Positions 36,477 to 45,308 of a stretch of DNA of 64,000 nt are shown piece after piece (the first letter of the stretch is position 1; each line of letters opens with the position of its first letter). A program made the translations under genes and the position numbers. The notes beneath the pieces were generated by a model. The model saw only the letters and a program-made list of their open reading frames with translations. It did not search any database and was not told where the DNA came from. Source of the DNA: Caldilineaceae bacterium. GTDB taxonomy: Bacteria; Chloroflexota; Anaerolineae; Caldilineales; Caldilineaceae. The DNA lies in NCBI GenBank assembly GCA_018003515.1, contig JAGNDO010000003.1:1-64000 (forward strand), written 5' to 3'.

Positions 36477-37842
36477 TGATGATTTTTCCGGGGTTGAGGA
36501 TGCCTTTGGGGTCCAAGGTCTGCTTGAGAGTGCGCATGAGGGCCAGCGTGGCCGGCGTGACCTCGGCGGCGAGGTAGCGTTGTTTGCCCATGCCGACGCC
36601 GTGTTCGCCGGTGCAGGTGCCTTCCATGCTTTGGGCGGCGGCGACCAGGCGGTCGTTGAACGCTTTGGCCCGGGCGTAGTGGGTTTCCTCCGGGGGGAAG
36701 AAGAGGACCGAGTGCAGGTTGCCGTCCCCGGCGTGGCCGAAGAGGCTGCCGTGGACATCCAGTTCCACCATGAGGTCGGCACCCACGGCCACCAGATCGG
36801 GATAGCGGGAGATGGGCACGGCCACGTCGGTGATCAGGTAGGAGTGGCCCACGTAGTTGCGCTGTTGGATCTCGAAGAGACGGTGACGGCCTTCCCAAAG
36901 CTGGTTGCGGGCGGCCCGACCCATGCCCACGTTGACCGTCACCGCGCCCCGCTCCCGGCACACTTCCCCGGCCAGGGCCAAAATTTCTTCCAACGAAGCT
37001 TCGCTAGGACCGATGAACTCCATGAAGAGATGGGGCAGGAGGGGAAAGTCGAACTCCGGCTCGGTGTTGAGGATGCGCATGGCGTCCACGTCCATCAGTT
37101 CCAGGGCGGCGGGACCGAGGCCGGCACCGATGATGTCGAAGACGGCCTGGGCCGCGGCCTTCACATCCGGGAAGGCGGCGGTGGCGGCGCTGAAATGTTC
37201 GGGGAGAGGGGCCAGTTTGAGGGTGGCCTGGGTGATCACGCCCAGGGTGCCTTCGGAGCCGACGAAGAGGTGGGTGAGGTCGTAACCGGCGGACTGTTTG
37301 ACCGAGCGGTTGCCCGTGCGGATCACCGTGCCGTCGGCCAGGACGACTTCCAGGGCCAGGACGTTGTCACGGGTGGCTCCATACTTGACCGTGCGGCTTC
37401 CCGCGGCATTATTTGCAAGCATGCCCCCGATGCTTGCGTTGGCACCCGGGTCCGGTGCGAAAAAAAGTCCCACGCGGGCGAGAATTTTGTTCATATCTTT
37501 ATAAAAAATCCCCGGCTGCACTGTGACCTGAAAGTCTTGTTCATGAACTTTCAGGATCTGGTCCATGCGCTGAAAATTTAGCACGATGCCGCCGCCCAGG
37601 GGGATGGTGTTGCCCTCCAAACTGGTCCCCGCGCCCCAGGGGGTGACGGGGATTCCGTGGGCGTGGGCGATGGCCAGGACGGCGCTGACCTCGGCGGTGG
37701 AGGTCGGCCAAATCACCACGTCGGGCAGATGAGCGGCGTGGGAAGATTGGTCCTTGGCGTGGAGATCCCGCTGGGCCTGGGTGGTGGAGAGACGGTCGGC
37801 GGGGATGAGGGCGGCCAGTTCGGCGAGGAGTTCGGGATTCAT
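36472..37842 (-). CDS. FAD-binding oxidoreductase (glycolate oxidase GlcD-like)
   Basis: A 456-residue flavoprotein: PCMH FAD domain with PWGAGTSLEGNTIPLGGGIV (about 72), FAD-oxidase C-terminal domain and the end block CTGEHGVGMGKQRYL. These enzymes oxidise glycolate or D-lactate with FAD. GlcE and GlcF partners are absent, so it resembles single-subunit D-lactate dehydrogenases. The coding-strand leader (37843-37880) is AATCAACCAATCAACC-rich, as for other genes here. Confidence 0.88.
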   Translation of the reverse strand: MNPELLAELAALIPADRLSTTQAQRDLHAKDQSSHAAHLPDVVIWPTSTAEVSAVLAIAHAHGIPVTPWGAGTSLEGNTIPLGGGIVLNFQRMDQILKVHEQDFQVTVQPGIFYKDMNKILARVGLFFAPDPGANASIGGMLANNAAGSRTVKYGATRDNVLALEVVLADGTVIRTGNRSVKQSAGYDLTHLFVGSEGTLGVITQATLKLAPLPEHFSAATAAFPDVKAAAQAVFDIIGAGLGPAALELMDVDAMRILNTEPEFDFPLLPHLFMEFIGPSEASLEEILALAGEVCRERGAVTVNVGMGRAARNQLWEGRHRLFEIQQRNYVGHSYLITDVAVPISRYPDLVAVGADLMVELDVHGSLFGHAGDGNLHSVLFFPPEETHYARAKAFNDRLVAAAQSMEGTCTGEHGVGMGKQRYLAAEVTPATLALMRTLKQTLDPKGILNPGKIIT

Positions 37843-37976
37843 GGTGACTCCAAATCGTTGATTGGTTGATTGGTTGATTTTTTGGGGTAGCGGCTATGAT
37901 GATCCTATGGGATTTATGTGTACAAGTCAACCATGAAAGATCCACAATCAACGAATCAACAAAAAGGAGCAGTTTT

Positions 37977-39041
37977 ATGGCGCGCCAACGCCTGCGTGAC
38001 CTGGGCATCAAAGTCGGCACCATGCCCACGGGTCCACTCAACGCTATCACCGATGTGGACGGCATTTGGGTCGGCCACACGACGCTGAACTATGACGAAC
38101 CCCGCATCGCCCGCACGGGGGTGACGGTGATTGTGCCCAGAGAGGACAAGATCCGCCAGGATTATTGTTATGCGGGCTACCATTCCTTCAACGGCAATGG
38201 GGAGATGACCGGTCTGCTCTGGCTGGAGGAGTCGGGGATGCTGGGGTCGCCCATCGCCATCACCAACACCCACCAGGTGGGCGTGGTGCGGGATGCTTTG
38301 GTGGAGAACGCCATCGTCCATCATGGGGGCCGGGGCTTCTTTTTGCCCGTGGTGGCCGAGACATATGACGGCCATCTCAACGACATCGCCGCCTTTCATG
38401 TCACCAAGGAGCATGTCTTTGAGGCCTTGGAGAAGGCTGGACCGGGTCCCGTGGCTGAGGGAAATGTGGGGGGCGGCACGGGGATGATCTGTCATGAATT
38501 CAAGGGGGGGATCGGTACCTCGTCTAGGGTGGCGACGTGTCCGTGCGGAACCTTTACGGTGGGCGCGCTGGTGCAGGCAAACTATGGGCGGCGCAACCAT
38601 CTGCGTATGAACGGCTTCCCCATGGGCAACGTGCTGGACGCCGAAAAGGTGCCCCTGCCCAAGGACAAGCGGGAGACCGACGGCTCCATCATCGTGATCG
38701 TGGCCACGGATGCGCCCTTGCTGCCCTTCCAGTGCAAGCGGCTGGCCCAGCGGGCGACCGTGGGGCTGGCCCGAGTGGGGGGGATCGGCCACAACAGCAG
38801 CGGAGACATCTTCCTGGCCTTTGCCACGGGCAACCACATCCCCGCCCGCACGGTGGAGCCGGTGGATGTGGTGATGATCCCCAACAACCAGATGGACGCC
38901 TTCTTCGAGGCCACCGCCGAAGCCGTGGAGGAGGCCATCCTCAACGCCATGGCCGCGGCGGAGACCATGACCGGCTTCATGGGCCGCACCGTCCACGCCA
39001 TGCCCCAAGAGGAGTTGGCCGGGCTGATGGCGAAGTGGTGA
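37977..39041 (+). CDS. P1 family peptidase (DmpA-like)
   Basis: A 354-residue Ntn-hydrolase-type aminopeptidase. GVGMT-like start GPLNAITDVDGIWVGH, NTHQVGVVRDAL, GGGTGMICHEFKGGIGT, and the self-cleavage block GGIGHNSSGDIFLAF (about 256), whose Ser becomes the N-terminal nucleophile. It is expected to mature by autocleavage into two chains and to release N-terminal D- or L-amino acids. AAAAAGGAG precedes ATG 37977; its leader holds CAATCAACGAATCAAC. Confidence 0.9.
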   Translation: MARQRLRDLGIKVGTMPTGPLNAITDVDGIWVGHTTLNYDEPRIARTGVTVIVPREDKIRQDYCYAGYHSFNGNGEMTGLLWLEESGMLGSPIAITNTHQVGVVRDALVENAIVHHGGRGFFLPVVAETYDGHLNDIAAFHVTKEHVFEALEKAGPGPVAEGNVGGGTGMICHEFKGGIGTSSRVATCPCGTFTVGALVQANYGRRNHLRMNGFPMGNVLDAEKVPLPKDKRETDGSIIVIVATDAPLLPFQCKRLAQRATVGLARVGGIGHNSSGDIFLAFATGNHIPARTVEPVDVVMIPNNQMDAFFEATAEAVEEAILNAMAAAETMTGFMGRTVHAMPQEELAGLMAKW

Positions 39042-39198
39042 GGAGGTAGAGGGTAGAGATAGAGATAGAGGTAGAGATAGAGATAGAGATAGAGGGGGGC
39101 ATCTCTACCCTCTATCTCTATCTCACCCCTCTATCTCTATCTCACCCCTCTATCTCTATCTCACCCCTCTATCTCTATCTCACCCCTCTATCTCTACC
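39042..39198. repeat. AGAGAT/ATCTCT inverted tandem repeat between convergent genes
   Basis: GTAGAGATAGAGATAGAG (39050-39090) faces about four blocks of CTCTATCTCTATCTCACCC (39101-39198). The arms pair in many registers. It starts 1 base after the P1 peptidase stop and ends at the stop of the AEC transporter. Confidence 0.9.
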
Positions 39199-40104
39199 CT
39201 AGACGATGGCCAGCATCACGGTCAGGGTGACGACGCTGGCCAGGGTGGAGAAGAGGACGGTGGTGGTGACGAAGTCGGGCAGCAGATCGTGTTGCAGGGC
39301 GATCAGGGAGGCCAGGATGGCCGTGGGCATGCTGGTTTGCAGGATGCCCGCCCCCCGTTCGATGCCTGTGAGGCCAAAGGGGACGGCCAACAAGAGGGCC
39401 AGAGCCGGGCCGATCAAGAGCCTCACCCCGCTGGAGATGATCACGTCCGGCGTGAATTTGATGACTTTGATCCCGGCCAACTGCACGCCCAGGGTCAGGA
39501 TCATGACCGGGATCATGGCCGATCCGATCAGGCTGATGGGGCGGGAGACGGCCAGGGGCAGGGTGATGTTGAGGGCGTTGACCAGCAACGCCGGGGGCAC
39601 GGCCAACAGCGCCGGGGTTTTGAGGACAGCCCACAGGGCCCCCAGCCCACCCCCCTTGTGCCAGTTGGCCACGGTGACGCCGATGGCGAAGGAGATGAAG
39701 ACGCTGGCCACAAAGAAGACCGTGGCCGCCTCCAACCCCCGTTCGCCCAGGCGGAAGTTGATGATGGGCAGGCCAAAGTTGCCCACGTTGGCAAAGGACG
39801 CAATCAGGATATAGGCCGCGGTCACTTCGGGCGAGCGGCGCAACAATTTGGCCACCACCCAGGCGGCCACCGCACAGGCCACAAAGATCACCTGCACAAA
39901 AAGCACCATGCGCACAGCCAGCCCGGCGGGGAAGTCTGCCTTGCTGATCACGTCGAAAACAAAGGCCGGGACCAGCACCGTATAGGCCAGCCGGGTCAGG
40001 CTCGGCACATCCAGCTTGAGCCGGGGGCCGGCAAAATAGCCCACCAGAATCACGGTGAAGACCGGGGTGAGGACGTTGAAGAAGATGCTGGGTAGTTCGT
40101 TCAT
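39199..40104 (-). CDS. AEC family transporter
   Basis: A 301-residue membrane protein with about ten helices of the auxin efflux carrier family: FFNVLTPVFTVILVGYFAG at the start, ANVGNFGLPIINFRLGE with the asparagine that crosses the first unit, and the QTSMPTAILASLIALQHD crossover of the second unit. AEC proteins move small organic anions out of the cell. ATG 40104 is taken because upstream in-frame codons are repeat sequence. Confidence 0.85.
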   Translation of the reverse strand: MNELPSIFFNVLTPVFTVILVGYFAGPRLKLDVPSLTRLAYTVLVPAFVFDVISKADFPAGLAVRMVLFVQVIFVACAVAAWVVAKLLRRSPEVTAAYILIASFANVGNFGLPIINFRLGERGLEAATVFFVASVFISFAIGVTVANWHKGGGLGALWAVLKTPALLAVPPALLVNALNITLPLAVSRPISLIGSAMIPVMILTLGVQLAGIKVIKFTPDVIISSGVRLLIGPALALLLAVPFGLTGIERGAGILQTSMPTAILASLIALQHDLLPDFVTTTVLFSTLASVVTLTVMLAIV

Positions 40105-40145
40105 GGGCGGTTGAATTGAAAATTGAGCGTTGAAAAGTTTTATTG

Positions 40146-40241
40146 CTCGTTCCCACGCTCTGCGTGGGAATGGAAACCGGCGCTCTGCGCCACGGGACGC
40201 AGAGCGTCCGTCCGCATTCCCACGCAGAGCGTGGGAACGAG
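40146..40241. repeat. REP doublet (TTCCCACGC...GCGTGGGAA)
   Basis: Two 27-bp arms, 40146-40172 and 40215-40241, are perfect complements, and each is itself a near-palindrome (CCCACGC/GCGTGGG). The loop holds another short palindrome (GACGCAGAGCGTC). This word is found in REP-like elements of many phyla (general knowledge, not checked here). Confidence 0.85.
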
Positions 40242-40301
40242 GAGATGGTTTGATTTTAGGGGTCGGGATCTGGAATGTCAATCGGGGAGGGGTGTGAAAC
40301 G

Positions 40302-41897
40302 ATGATTGGGGGCAAGGATGGGGCGAAGAAGTTCGACTTTTGGCAAAAGTCGAATTTCTGGGTCGTGCTAACCCTCCTCTTTGGCGCGACCCTGCGTCTG
40401 CTCTGGCTGGGGGAGAAGTCCCTGTGGCTGGATGAGGCGTTCAGTTTGTGGGTGGCAAACCGGCCCTGGGCCGAAATTTGGGGGCAGCTTGTGGCCCTGG
40501 ATCAGCACCCGCCCGCCTATTATCTGCTCCTGTCCGCGTGGACGGGCTGGGCGGGGCAGAGGGAAGTCGGCCTGCGTCTGCTCTCCGTGCTGGCCGGAAT
40601 CAGCACAATCCCGGTGGTCTATGCCGCCACGTCCCGCTTCCTGACCCGCCCGACCGCCGGGATCGCCACCCTGCTTTTGGCCCTGTCCCCCTTTCACATC
40701 GCCTACGCCCAAGAGGCCCGCATGTATGGCTGGCTGGGGCTGGCCGGGGCCGGGGCCATGTGGGGGCTGGCCGAACTGTGGCGGGCAGAGTGGCCGCCCC
40801 TGCGCCGGGGTTGGTGGACGCTACTGATCCTGGCCGAGGCCGGGGCGATGTGGCTGCACAACAGCGCGCTGCTCCTCCCCGTGGCGCTGACTTTGGCCGC
40901 CCTGGCCTTGGGTGCCCGGCCCCGGCGCTGGTTTCTTAGCCAACTCCTCGTGGGTCTGCTCTGGCTGCCCTGGCTGCCCGGCTTCCTGGCCCAGGCCCGC
41001 TCGGTGGCAGACGGTTTCTGGATCGCCCCGCCCACGTGGATGACCGTGGCCGAGACTTTCGCCAATTTCGGCATGAGCTTCCTGCCCTATTGGCTGCCCG
41101 GACGTCTGCTGTGGGCCATGCCCCTCACCGCCCTGGCCGCGTGGGGAGCCATCGTCCTCCTGCGCCACCCCCAAACCCGCCGGGTGGGGATGGCCCTGAT
41201 CGCCCTCCTGCTCACCCCGATTTTGGGCCAACTGGCGGCCAGCCTGATCCGCCCCATCTACGGGGATCGCACCATGATTTGGGCTGGGTTGCCCTTTTTG
41301 ATGCTGGCGGCCCACGGGTGGATAAACCTGGGGCGAACAGGCGCAGCCCCCCGCTCTAGCCAGGTCCGTGACCTGGCGGGTCCGCCGCAGAAGATCCTGG
41401 GATCAACCCGCCGGGTCACGGACCCGGCTAGAGCGAGGGGAACTTGGCTGCGCTGGGTGGTGGCGGGGGCGTTTTTTACCCTCACCACGCTTGCCCTGTT
41501 TAATTATTATGTCGATTCGCCCAAAGAAGAGTGGCGAGAGGCGGCGGTCTTGGTGGCGGCCCACATCCAGCCGGGGGAAGGGGTGATCTTCAATGCCGGG
41601 TGGACCCGGATCCCCTTTGACTACTATTTTGACCAGACTTCCCAGGGGGCGTCCACACCCCGCTTTGGTCTGCCCGTAGACCCCTTTGAGCGGGGCGAGT
41701 TGGAACCGGTGATGGCGGAGTCCGATCTGCCCCATCTGGATGGGTTGATCCGGGATCGGCCAGGGGTGTGGTTGATCTATTCCCACGAGGCATATACGGA
41801 CCCGGATGGACTGATCTTGGCTGCGCTAAATCGGCAGATGCGATTATCTGGGGAATGGTCCTTTGTGGGGGTGCGGGTGATGCGGTTTACGCCGTAG
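40302..41897 (+). CDS. GT39-like membrane glycosyltransferase with in-frame palindrome
   Basis: A 531-residue polytopic protein of the PMT/ArnT superfamily. The catalytic loop after helix 1 has the DEAFS acid pair (SLWLDEAFSLW, about 43), and QHPPAYYLLLSAW (about 68) follows. PFHIAYAQEARMYG is a family block. About ten helices precede a soluble tail. It would move a sugar from a polyprenyl phosphate to an acceptor outside. GGGAGG precedes ATG 40302. Residues about 351-378 are encoded by a REP-like palindrome (41353-41434) and look like an insertion. Confidence 0.82.
   Translation: MIGGKDGAKKFDFWQKSNFWVVLTLLFGATLRLLWLGEKSLWLDEAFSLWVANRPWAEIWGQLVALDQHPPAYYLLLSAWTGWAGQREVGLRLLSVLAGISTIPVVYAATSRFLTRPTAGIATLLLALSPFHIAYAQEARMYGWLGLAGAGAMWGLAELWRAEWPPLRRGWWTLLILAEAGAMWLHNSALLLPVALTLAALALGARPRRWFLSQLLVGLLWLPWLPGFLAQARSVADGFWIAPPTWMTVAETFANFGMSFLPYWLPGRLLWAMPLTALAAWGAIVLLRHPQTRRVGMALIALLLTPILGQLAASLIRPIYGDRTMIWAGLPFLMLAAHGWINLGRTGAAPRSSQVRDLAGPPQKILGSTRRVTDPARARGTWLRWVVAGAFFTLTTLALFNYYVDSPKEEWREAAVLVAAHIQPGEGVIFNAGWTRIPFDYYFDQTSQGASTPRFGLPVDPFERGELEPVMAESDLPHLDGLIRDRPGVWLIYSHEAYTDPDGLILAALNRQMRLSGEWSFVGVRVMRFTP
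41353..41434. repeat. REP-like palindrome inside the GT39-like gene
   Basis: Arms 41353-41381 and 41406-41434 pair with two mismatches. Each arm also folds on itself: GCCAGGTC-CGT-GACCTGGC on the left and GCCGGGTC-ACG-GACCCGGC on the right. The two differences between arms are A-T against G-C at paired places, so each small stem is kept. The reading frame stays open across it. Confidence 0.88.
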
Positions 41898-41921
41898 AGA
41901 CGCAAGATTTTGCGTCTCTAC
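41894..41921 (+). terminator. Hairpin at the end of the GT39-like gene
   Basis: GTAGAGACGCAA (41894-41905) and TTGCGTCTCTAC (41910-41921) form a 12-bp stem with loop GATT. The gene's TAG is in the left arm. There is no U tract. It is a dispersed palindrome of a kind common in cyanobacteria and Chloroflexota (general knowledge) and may end the transcript. Confidence 0.65.
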
Positions 41922-42017
41922 ATTTCCCGCAATTGACAACAGCCCCCATTTCGCCTAAAGTTCCCCCACCCACAAAAACATCAACCAATCCACCCATCCA
42001 CCCTTTAGGAACCCGCC

Positions 42018-43190
42018 ATGCAACCAGCCCACCGCGTCACCCGCTTCAAAGAGTCTACCATCCGCGAGATGACCCGGGTGGCTATGCAGAACAACGCCGT
42101 CAACCTCAGCCAGGGCTTCCCGGACTATGACACGCCGCCAGAGATCATCCAGGCCGCGGTGGAGGCCATCCAAGGCGGGCTGAACCAGTATACGGTGACG
42201 TGGGGCTATCCGCCTTTGCGCAAGAAGCTGGCCCAGATCTACGCCGCCCGCCTGGGCTGGGATGTGGACCCGGATGTGCATGTGACCGTGGTCTGCGGTG
42301 TGACCGAGGCGATTGTGGTCTCGGCCCTGGCTGTGCTGGATCCCGGCGACGAGCTGATCATCATTGAGCCGGCCCACGAGAACTTCCGTCCGGCGGCGAT
42401 CCTGGCCGGGGCCACCCCGGTGCCCGTGCCCTTGGACGCCCCCGGCTATCGCCTGGACCCAGCGCGCCTGGCCGCGGCCATCACCCCCCGCACCAAGGCC
42501 ATGATCCTCAACACGCCCCACAACCCCTCGGGCCGGGTCTTTGATGAGGAAGAGATGGCCGGGGTGATCGACCTGGTACTCAAACACGATCTGGTGCTGA
42601 TCACCGATGAGATCTACGACAAGCTGCTCTACGATGGCCGGGTCCACATCTCCCCGGGCAGCCGGGAGGCGTTGCGGGATCGCACCATCACCTGCGGCGG
42701 GTTGGGCAAGACCTTTGCCATCACCGGCTGGCGGCTGGGCTATGTGATTGCCCCCACCCGCTTTGCCCTGGCCATCCGCTCCCTCCACGACTACATGACC
42801 ATCTGCGCGGCCACCCCCCTTCAAGCCGCGGCCGTGGCCGCGCTGGATCTGCCGGAGAGCTATTTTGCCCAGCAGCTTGCGGACTATCACCGGCGGCGGG
42901 ATGTGATGATGGGGATCTTGGAGGAGGTGGGCTTTGTGGCCCCCACGCCGGAGGGCGCGTACTATACGTTGGCGGATTACAGCCGTCTGCCCATCCCTCA
43001 GGCCACCCTCGCCCCCCTGGACTTTGCCCTGTGGATGGCCAGCGAGGTGAAGGTGGCCGTGGTGCCGGGGAACAACTTCTACTCCGTCCCCGGCTATGGG
43101 GAAAGCGTCGTCCGCTTCGCCTTCCCCAAGAAGTTTAGCACGTTGGAAGAGGCCGGGCGGCGCATGCGGGCGGCGATCTTAGGGCGCTAA
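42018..43190 (+). CDS. Class I/II pyridoxal-phosphate aminotransferase
   Basis: A 390-residue fold type I aminotransferase: LSQGFPDYDTPPEI (about 32), the NTPHNPSGRVF block with the Asn for PLP, TDEIYDKLLYDG with the PLP-pyridine Asp and Tyr, and Lys in GLGKTFAITGWRLGY (about 237). The FPDYDTP start is that of kynurenine-oxoglutarate / methionine aminotransferases (YbdL-like). The leader 41979-42010 shows the CATCAACCAATCCACCCATC pattern seen before other genes. Confidence 0.9.
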   Translation: MQPAHRVTRFKESTIREMTRVAMQNNAVNLSQGFPDYDTPPEIIQAAVEAIQGGLNQYTVTWGYPPLRKKLAQIYAARLGWDVDPDVHVTVVCGVTEAIVVSALAVLDPGDELIIIEPAHENFRPAAILAGATPVPVPLDAPGYRLDPARLAAAITPRTKAMILNTPHNPSGRVFDEEEMAGVIDLVLKHDLVLITDEIYDKLLYDGRVHISPGSREALRDRTITCGGLGKTFAITGWRLGYVIAPTRFALAIRSLHDYMTICAATPLQAAAVAALDLPESYFAQQLADYHRRRDVMMGILEEVGFVAPTPEGAYYTLADYSRLPIPQATLAPLDFALWMASEVKVAVVPGNNFYSVPGYGESVVRFAFPKKFSTLEEAGRRMRAAILGR

Positions 43191-43210
43191 AATGCACACT
43201 GCACCTCGTC

Positions 43211-43243
43211 TGCTCGTAGCCGGTCACAGACCGGCTACGAGCA
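43211..43243. repeat. 15-bp hairpin, REP-like
   Basis: TGCTCGTAGCCGGTC-ACA-GACCGGCTACGAGCA, perfect. The AGCCGGTC/GACCGGCT core is like the small stems of the palindrome inside the GT39-like gene. Confidence 0.85.
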
Positions 43244-43296
43244 GGCTGTGCGCCAATCAACCAATCAACATATCAACCAACACCCAGGAGCAAGCC

Positions 43297-43629
43297 ATGC
43301 AATTCCCAGACATTATTCACAATTTACCCGAAGCCATTATACCGGTGGAGGGACTGCGGGGATGGTTGACCCAGTCGCCGTCCGGGGTGGTGGTCTTTTT
43401 TGTGGCCGAGGAGACATGCGTGGTGCCAGCCCACAGTCACAAAGGCCAGTGGGGCACGGTGGTGGACGGCGAGGCCACCCTCACCGCGGACGGCGTCACC
43501 CAGGTCTACGGGCCGGGCGAGTCCTATTTCATCCCCGCCGGTGTCGTCCACAGTGCCAACCTGCCCAAAGGCACGAAGTTGGTGGAGTTTTTTGAAGAGT
43601 CGGAGCGGTTTAGGGTGATCGGGGATTAG
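43297..43629 (+). CDS. Cupin domain protein
   Basis: A 110-residue single cupin barrel: motif 1 HSHKGQWGTVVDGE (about 50-63, with two His and a Glu at ligand places) and motif 2 GPGESYFIPAGVVHSA (about 79-94, last His). A metal enzyme or sensor of unknown reaction. AGGAG precedes ATG 43297 and the leader is CAATCAACCAATCAACATATC-like (first 20 bases shown in part). Confidence 0.8.
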   Translation: MQFPDIIHNLPEAIIPVEGLRGWLTQSPSGVVVFFVAEETCVVPAHSHKGQWGTVVDGEATLTADGVTQVYGPGESYFIPAGVVHSANLPKGTKLVEFFEESERFRVIGD

Positions 43630-43668
43630 TACCTACCCAGCGAAATCCTTGTTTTTTGTGCAAGAATT

Positions 43669-43749
43669 TTTACCACAAAGGACACAAAGAACACAAAGAG
43701 GGATTTATTCTTTTGAAATCTTTGTGTTCTCTGTGATCTTTGTGGTAAA
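43669..43749. repeat. Hairpin of ACAAAG words
   Basis: TTTACCACAAAG (43669-43680) pairs with CTTTGTGGTAAA (43738-43749), and between them ACACAAAGAACACAAAGA pairs with TCTTTGTGTTCTCTGTGAT. It lies between the convergent cupin and MgtE genes. Confidence 0.8.
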
Positions 43750-43776
43750 TCTTTTTGGTTCTGGCTAGGCCAGGTT

Positions 43777-43858
43777 GGGGATTTGGGATTGGGGATTAGG
43801 GATTGGGGGTTATCCGACACCCAATCCCCAATCCCCAATCCCCAATCCCCAATCCCTA
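43777..43858. repeat. Inverted repeat of GGGGATT / AATCCCC words
   Basis: GGGATTGGGGATTAGGGATT on the left faces five AATCCCC units on the right. The right end holds the MgtE stop codon (43856-43858). The same word occurs alone at 56080-56124. Confidence 0.85.
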
Positions 43859-45211
43859 CACCAGCCAGGCCAGGAAATAGGTGGCGAGGCCGAGGAAGAG
43901 GGAGAAGCCTAGGACGTCCGTGGCGGTGGTGACGAAGACGCTGGAGGCCAGGGCGGGGTCGATTTTGAGCCAGCGCAGGGTCATGGGGACGAGTACCCCG
44001 GCCAGGGCCGCCACCATCATGTTGCCCAGCATGGCGATGCCGATCACCAATCCCAGCACGGGGATGCCCTTCCACAGCCACGCAATCAACCCCACCAGCA
44101 GGCCCAACACAATACCGTTGGTGATGCCCACCTTGGCCTCGTGCCAGAGGGCCTTCAACGTGTCGCCGCCATCCAATTCGCCCAGGGCCAGGGAACGCAC
44201 GACGATGGTCATGGTCTGGGTGCCGGCGTTGCCCCCTTGACCGGCCACGATGGGCATAAAGGCGGCCAGGATGGCGGCTTGGGCGATGGTGTTTTCAAAT
44301 TGGGAGACCACGGTAGAGGCCAAAAAGGCCGTGCCCAGGTTGACGATCATCCACGGCATGCGGTTGCGGATGGCCCGGGGCAGGGGGCTGAAGATCTCCG
44401 CCTCGCCGCTGACCTGGGCTAGGCGATAGATGTCCTCCGTGGCCTCCTCTTCCAACACATCCACCACATCATCCACGGTGACCACGCCCACCAGCCGCTC
44501 TTCCCAATCCACCACGGGCAGGGAGAGCAGGTCATAGCGGGAGAGCAGATTGGCCACCTCTTCCTGGTCCACATCCACCCGCACGGAGAGTACTTCCCGG
44601 TTCATGATCTCGTCGATGGTGGTATCGGGCTGGGCCATGATCAGGTTGCGCAGACTCACCACCCCGGCCAGTCGGCCATGACGGTCCACCACGTAGATAT
44701 AATAGAGGGTCTCCTCGTCCTCGGCGTATTGCTCCCGCAGAAAATCCAGGGCCTGGCTCGCCCGCCACTGGCGGCGCAGGGCATAGGGCAGGCTGTTCAT
44801 GATGCCGCCGGCCGTGTCCTCCTCGTGGCTGAGGAGGGGGGCCACGTCCTCGGACTCTTCCATCTCCTCAAGCAGCTCCGCGGCCCGGGCTTCGTCCAAC
44901 TCCCCCAAGAAGTCGGCGGCCATGTCGGATTCCATCTCGTCCAACACATCGGCCAACACCGTCATCTCCATGCCCTGGGACATCTCCACCATCTCATCCT
45001 CGTCCAACTGCTCGAAGATGCTGGCCAGGGTCTCCACGCCCAGGCGGTCCACCAGGGATTGCTGATCCGATCCCTCCATGTTGGACAAAATCTCCGCGCC
45101 GTCCGCCGGGTGCAGATCGTTGATGAAGGCGGCGGCTTCATCATACGAATCCTGCTCCATCAAGTTGTTTACATGGGTGAGGGCGTCATCAAAGACAATG
45201 GGATCGACCAT
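43856..45211 (-). CDS. mgtE: Magnesium transporter MgtE
   Basis: A 451-residue Mg2+ channel: N-terminal MgtE_N superhelix ([19 protein letters not shown]), CBS pair (about 135-260; [19 protein letters not shown]), plug helix and five membrane helices with the [19 protein letters not shown] signature (about 345). The cytosolic part closes the pore when Mg2+ is high. AGGAGGA precedes ATG 45211. Note that no M-box riboswitch is recognised upstream. Confidence 0.93.
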   Translation of the reverse strand: MVDPIVFDDALTHVNNLMEQDSYDEAAAFINDLHPADGAEILSNMEGSDQQSLVDRLGVETLASIFEQLDEDEMVEMSQGMEMTVLADVLDEMESDMAADFLGELDEARAAELLEEMEESEDVAPLLSHEEDTAGGIMNSLPYALRRQWRASQALDFLREQYAEDEETLYYIYVVDRHGRLAGVVSLRNLIMAQPDTTIDEIMNREVLSVRVDVDQEEVANLLSRYDLLSLPVVDWEERLVGVVTVDDVVDVLEEEATEDIYRLAQVSGEAEIFSPLPRAIRNRMPWMIVNLGTAFLASTVVSQFENTIAQAAILAAFMPIVAGQGGNAGTQTMTIVVRSLALGELDGGDTLKALWHEAKVGITNGIVLGLLVGLIAWLWKGIPVLGLVIGIAMLGNMMVAALAGVLVPMTLRWLKIDPALASSVFVTTATDVLGFSLFLGLATYFLAWLV

Positions 45212-45257
45212 GAGCTTTTCCTCCTGCTGATAGGCTACGAATAAATGACTCACCGGC

Positions 45258-45308
45258 AAAAACTTTTTAACCGCAGAGCCGCAGAGGGTTTGCGGTTAAA
45301 AAGTTTTT
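45258..45308. repeat. 18-bp hairpin upstream of mgtE
   Basis: AAAAACTTTTTAACCGCA (45258-45275) and TGCGGTTAAAAAGTTTTT (45291-45308) are perfect arms. The loop GAGCCGCAGAGGGTT has the CGCAGAGG word of other hairpins. It stands 47 bases before the mgtE start on its coding strand, so it would lie in the leader if the promoter is further up. Confidence 0.85.

Noticed and set aside
45258-45308. M-box magnesium riboswitch of mgtE
   Set aside because: Only a simple AT-rich hairpin related to the dispersed repeats is seen; the M-box core elements are absent.
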